This document shows positions 50,863 to 54,201 of a stretch of DNA of 54,201 nt, piece after piece (position 1 is the stretch's first letter; the number at the start of each line of letters is the position of its first letter). The position numbers were made by a program, and so were the translations under genes. Source of the stretch: Alphaproteobacteria bacterium (GTDB taxonomy: Bacteria; Pseudomonadota; Alphaproteobacteria; SMXS01). The stretch covers positions 1-54,201 of the forward strand of contig WGNW01000031.1 of NCBI GenBank assembly GCA_016124315.1, read 5' to 3'. The notes beneath the pieces are model-generated. The model ran no database searches and was not told where the DNA came from. It saw only the letters and a program-made list of their open reading frames with translations.

Positions 50863-53145
50863 TCAACCCGGCGCATCCCGCTGGATGCGCACGGGAACCG
50901 ACTTGGCCGCCGGCACCTTGGCCTCCTCGGCATAATGGGAGACCGGAATGAGCACGTTGCATTCCGGATAGTAGCCGGCGACGCAGCCGCGCGGGATGTC
51001 GTAGGGCACCACCTGCAGGCCGGCGAGCCGGCGGTCGATGCCGTCGTCGGAGTCGGTCACCAGCGTCGCCATCTCGCCCTCGCGCAGCCCCAGCTCGGCC
51101 ATGTCGGCCTCGTTGATCAGCAACACCTCCCGACTGCCGTAGACGCCGCGGAAGCGATCGTCCTCGTTGTAGACGGTGGTGTTGAACTGGCCGTCGGCGC
51201 GCAGGGTGAGGAGCTGGTAGATGCCCGGCCCGTCCTCGCGGCGATTGGCGAGGTGCGCGGGAACCGTGAAGTTGGCCTTGCCGGTCTCCGTCGTCCACCT
51301 GCGCTCCCGCGCCGGCAGCGGCCGGGGAAAGCCCCCGGGCTCGAACAGCCGCTCGTTGAAGTCCTTGAACTGGTCGGGATAGGTGCGCTCGATGGCGTCG
51401 CGGACCAGCGCGTAGTCGCCCACCCACGCGTCCCAATCGAGCCTGGGATTGGGCGCGAGCGTCGCCTTGGCCATGCCGGCGACGATCGCCGGCTCCGACA
51501 GCAGACCCTCGGCCACCGGCTCGCGCCGCCCGCGCGAGCCATGGATGCAGGCGGTGGAATCCTCCATGGACACCGCCTGCGGACCCGTCGCCTGCTCGTC
51601 GATCTCGATGCGCCCGAGGCAGGGCAGCAGATAGGTCACCTCGCCCGGGATCAAGTGGCTGCGGTTGAGCTTGGTGGCAATCTGCACCGACAGTCGCTGC
51701 CCGCGCCATGCCTTCTCCATCCTGTCCCGGTCGGGGATCGCCCGGACGAAATTGCCGCCCAGGCTGACGAACCCCTTCACGCTGCCGTCCAGGATGCCCT
51801 CGCAGGCATCGACGGTGTTGAGCCCGTCCTCGCGCGGCGGCTCGAAGCCGTAGAGCTCCGCCAGCCGGTCGAGCGGCACCAACTTGGTCTTCTCGGCGAT
51901 GCCGACGGTCCGCTGTCCCTGCACGTTGGAGTGGCCGCGCACCGGCGAGATGCCGGCGCCGGGCCGGCCGATGTTGCCGCGCAGCAGCAGCAGGTTGACC
52001 AGCATGCGGCAGGCCTCGACGCCATACTTGTGCTGGGTGATGCCCATGCCGTAGTTCAGGATCACCGCCTTGGCCTGCATGTAGACGTCGGCCGCCTGCT
52101 GCATCGCCTCGCGGGTGAGGCCGGAGATGCGCTCCAGCTCCTCCCAGCTCTGTTCGCGGCAGAAGCGGGCGAACGCCTCGAAGCCGTGAGTGTGCTCGTC
52201 GATGAAGGCGACGTCGAGGATGCGCTCGGCGCCCGCCTCCCGCGCGGCGTCGTCGGCCTCGATCACCAGCTTGCACAGGCCGGTGACGGCGGCGATGTCG
52301 CCGCCCGCCATCACCTGGTGATACTGGCTGCTGATCCGCGTGCCGCCGGCCACCATCTGCACCGGACTCTGCGGGTTGACGAAGCGCTCCAGGCCGCGCT
52401 CGCGCAGCGGGTTGAAGGTGATGATCGGCACGCCCCGCTTGGCCGCCTCCTGCAGCGGGTGGAGCATGCGCGGCGCGTTGGTGGTGGTGTTGTGGCCGAA
52501 GAACAGGATGCAGTCGGCCTTCTCGAAGTCCTCCAGCAACACCGTGCCCACCGGCACGCCGATCACCTTGGGCAGCGCCACGGACGTGCTCTCGTGGCAC
52601 ATGTTGGAGCTGTCCGGAAAGTTGTTGGTGCCGTACATGCGCCCGAACAGCTGGTACATGTAGCTGGTCTCCAGCGAGGCGCGGCCCGAGGTGTAGAAGA
52701 TCACCGAAGCCGGATCGAGCGCCTTCAGTTCCCTGCCGATCTCCGCGAAGGCTTCCTCCCAGGCGACCGGCCGATACTTGTCCGTCGCCGGATCGTAGCG
52801 CATGGGGTTCGTGAGGCGGCCATTGTCCTCCAGCGCGTTGTCGGACCAGGTGCGCAGCTCCTCGAGGGTATGCTCGGCGAAGAACTCCGGGGTGGTCTTC
52901 TTCTTGGTGATCTCCCAGGCGGTCGCCTTGGCGCCGTTCTCGCAGAATTCGAACTTGTGGGGCTCGGCGGGCTTGGCCCAGGAACAGCTCACGCACATGA
53001 AGCCGTCCGGCTTGTTCTGATGCCACAGAACCTCGCTGCCCAGGATCGCCACTTCCTCCTGGGTGAGGATGCTCTCCAGCGCCTTGACGGATCCCCAGCC
53101 GCCGGCCGGTCCGGAATAGGGTTTGATGTCGGCTTTCCGGTTCAT
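50863..53145 (-). CDS. YdeP/FdhF-family molybdopterin oxidoreductase
   Basis: A 760-residue molybdopterin-dinucleotide enzyme. The N-terminal iron-sulfur motif is C51-x2-C54-x13-C68, with no obvious fourth Cys, as in YdeP. The catalytic position, occupied by selenocysteine in formate dehydrogenase H, is Cys in NMCHES. LNYGMGITQHKYGVEACRMLVNLLLLRGNIGRPGAG is the family fingerprint, and a MoCo-binding C-terminal domain follows (SVPV end). Related enzymes are linked to acid resistance or formate/sulfur-type chemistry, and the reaction is unsettled. AGAGGAG precedes the ATG. It lies 110 bases after a Rieske gene. Confidence 0.9.
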   Translation of the reverse strand: MNRKADIKPYSGPAGGWGSVKALESILTQEEVAILGSEVLWHQNKPDGFMCVSCSWAKPAEPHKFEFCENGAKATAWEITKKKTTPEFFAEHTLEELRTWSDNALEDNGRLTNPMRYDPATDKYRPVAWEEAFAEIGRELKALDPASVIFYTSGRASLETSYMYQLFGRMYGTNNFPDSSNMCHESTSVALPKVIGVPVGTVLLEDFEKADCILFFGHNTTTNAPRMLHPLQEAAKRGVPIITFNPLRERGLERFVNPQSPVQMVAGGTRISSQYHQVMAGGDIAAVTGLCKLVIEADDAAREAGAERILDVAFIDEHTHGFEAFARFCREQSWEELERISGLTREAMQQAADVYMQAKAVILNYGMGITQHKYGVEACRMLVNLLLLRGNIGRPGAGISPVRGHSNVQGQRTVGIAEKTKLVPLDRLAELYGFEPPREDGLNTVDACEGILDGSVKGFVSLGGNFVRAIPDRDRMEKAWRGQRLSVQIATKLNRSHLIPGEVTYLLPCLGRIEIDEQATGPQAVSMEDSTACIHGSRGRREPVAEGLLSEPAIVAGMAKATLAPNPRLDWDAWVGDYALVRDAIERTYPDQFKDFNERLFEPGGFPRPLPARERRWTTETGKANFTVPAHLANRREDGPGIYQLLTLRADGQFNTTVYNEDDRFRGVYGSREVLLINEADMAELGLREGEMATLVTDSDDGIDRRLAGLQVVPYDIPRGCVAGYYPECNVLIPVSHYAEEAKVPAAKSVPVRIQRDAPG

Positions 53146-53255
53146 GGCGCGCTCTCCTCTGGCCTGGGCAGGTAGGCCCGGGCCGGCGGGAGGCCGCAGG
53201 CCCCGGACGCTGGTGCAACGCGCACCGCCGCCCGGGGTTCCGCCGGAAGGACGGC

Positions 53256-54201
53256 TCAGGCGCGCAGGTACTCGTCCAGTGTCTTGTGGATGCGGCGGAT
53301 GCGGATCTCCTGGTAGTTGCCCAGGGTCTGGCCGCGCTTCTTCGAGGCCCTGAAGCCCTTCTGCTGCATGTCCAGGTTCATGGTGTCCTGATCATAGACC
53401 GCGCCGAGCTTCTGGTTGATCCCGGGCACCTCGGTGTAGGACTGCTTGATGCCGATATGCACCGGCGCGGGCGCCTCGGGCGCCGCTTCGCCATCGGCGA
53501 CGGGGCGCAGGAACATCAGGTCGAAGACGGCGCTGTCCACATCCATGCCGTTGGGCCGGAACCGGTAGAGCATGGGCAGGGAGACGCCGGGGAAGAAGAA
53601 CATGTTGGGAAACAGGTGGTACTCGATGGAATCGAGCATCTCGCTGTCGCTATAGCCCGACAGGTCCACCCGGAATTCGGCGCCCATGGTCTCGCGCAGA
53701 TAGGCGGCACAGGCCGAGCGCGCCGTCTCGCCCTCCCTCAGGGTGTAGCCCTGCGGTCCGAAGCGCATCTTGTCGAGGATCTCCTGCTGGGTCTGCTCGA
53801 CCGGATAGTGCGGGCTCTGGTTGCCCACGGTATGCACGAAACGCGTCACCTTGTCGCCGAAGGTGTCGTACTGGGCGTTGGCGTCGCTGCTGATCGGCAG
53901 CGACTGGGAATGGGTCTCGACCACGTGGTACGCCTCGAGGAAGGCCTCCTGGGCCGCCTTCCAGTTGGCGGGCAGCACCTTCCGGATATGCATGGCCACG
54001 TAGCGGCGCGACAGGTCCCAGCGACCGCTCAGATGCTCCGCCAGCGGACCAAGATGTTCCTCCAGCGGGCCGGCGTTCTCGTCCATGTTGATGAACACGA
54101 AGCCGCCCCAGCGGGCCACCTTCACCTCCGGCAGCGAATAGGCTTCGTCCTGCACGTGGGGAAAGTCCCAGCGGCACGGGATTTCCTTCAGGCTGCCGTC
54201 C
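53256..54201 (-). CDS. Rieske-type oxygenase large subunit, C-terminal part (runs off the window)
   Basis: About 314 residues are visible. The frame stays open to the window end, with DGSLKEIPCRWDFPH upstream of the first possible start, so the Rieske cluster lies outside. The mononuclear-iron region E-A-Y-H-x4-H (EAYHVVETH) is intact, and the catalytic domain continues with SIEYHLFPNMFFFPG. It is distinct from the 2.8-kb oxygenase. It is probably co-transcribed with the downstream molybdopterin oxidoreductase gene. Confidence 0.9.
   Translation of the reverse strand, partial: DGSLKEIPCRWDFPHVQDEAYSLPEVKVARWGGFVFINMDENAGPLEEHLGPLAEHLSGRWDLSRRYVAMHIRKVLPANWKAAQEAFLEAYHVVETHSQSLPISSDANAQYDTFGDKVTRFVHTVGNQSPHYPVEQTQQEILDKMRFGPQGYTLREGETARSACAAYLRETMGAEFRVDLSGYSDSEMLDSIEYHLFPNMFFFPGVSLPMLYRFRPNGMDVDSAVFDLMFLRPVADGEAAPEAPAPVHIGIKQSYTEVPGINQKLGAVYDQDTMNLDMQQKGFRASKKRGQTLGNYQEIRIRRIHKTLDEYLRA

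Noticed and set aside
50813..53218. An 801-codon minus-strand frame covering the molybdoenzyme gene
   Set aside because: Arginine/glycine-rich frame-shifted shadow; the other frame has all cofactor motifs.

Overview
The window reads as about 54 kb of a GC-rich (roughly two-thirds G+C) alphaproteobacterial chromosome. This rests on the codon bias, the CYP101-like P450 with an adrenodoxin-type ferredoxin, the DUF2177/PepSY/ApbE gene set and the style of the exopolysaccharide locus. The genus cannot be fixed from sequence reading alone. No rRNA, tRNA, CRISPR array, insertion sequence or integrase was seen.

Left region (1-10.2 kb, plus a gene at 18.3 kb and the right edge): an oxidative catabolism neighbourhood. 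It holds a Tat-exported flavoprotein of the 3-ketosteroid-dehydrogenase/fumarate-reductase family, a PhyH-type 2-oxoglutarate dioxygenase translationally coupled to a Rieske oxygenase, and, on the opposite strand, a P450cam-like P450 with its [2Fe-2S] ferredoxin. The flavoprotein and dioxygenase promoters share one palindromic operator (TGACA-NN-TGTCA followed by TGCA) placed just downstream of the -10 box, and the P450 promoter carries a related half-site. Two paralogous VOC (glyoxalase-fold) proteins lie at 9.7 and 18.3 kb. From 6.5 to 9.6 kb a PepSY-DUF2271-DUF4198-ApbE operon lies behind a Fur-like box and looks like an extracytoplasmic flavin/iron redox module.

From 10.5 to 18.2 kb there is a tightly coupled five-gene operon: MdtA-like adaptor, MdtB/C-like RND pump, NodT-type outer-membrane lipoprotein, OmpR-type response regulator and histidine kinase. 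A double-hotdog thioesterase-like gene follows on the minus strand, then about 600 bases without a gene that include an unusually AT-rich stretch.

From 20.4 to 50.8 kb lies a large Wzx/Wzy-type exopolysaccharide locus. A short plus-strand operon (WecA-like initiating transferase and a glycosyltransferase) converges on a long minus-strand operon of 18 genes (41.2 to 22.7 kb): GDP-fucose synthesis (gmd, fcl), UDP-xylose synthesis, a Wzx-like flippase, two sulfotransferases, two FkbM methyltransferases, two hexapeptide acyltransferases, a polymerase-like membrane protein and eight glycosyltransferases. Upstream on the same strand is an assembly operon: O-antigen ligase/polymerase-like protein, a secreted unknown, an outer-membrane barrel, a Wza-like export protein, a Wzc-like tyrosine autokinase, an unknown and a specialised NusG paralogue. 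The 237-base leader between the NusG paralogue and the 18-gene operon carries GCGGTAGCGTG, an 11-base match to the enterobacterial ops element used by RfaH. This suggests a self-contained RfaH/ops-like antitermination circuit for a fucose- and xylose-containing, probably sulfated and acylated polysaccharide. A PPP-type phosphatase and a further glycosyltransferase flank the locus.

The right edge (50.9-54.2 kb) has a YdeP-type molybdopterin oxidoreductase and the C-terminal part of a second Rieske oxygenase that runs out of the window.
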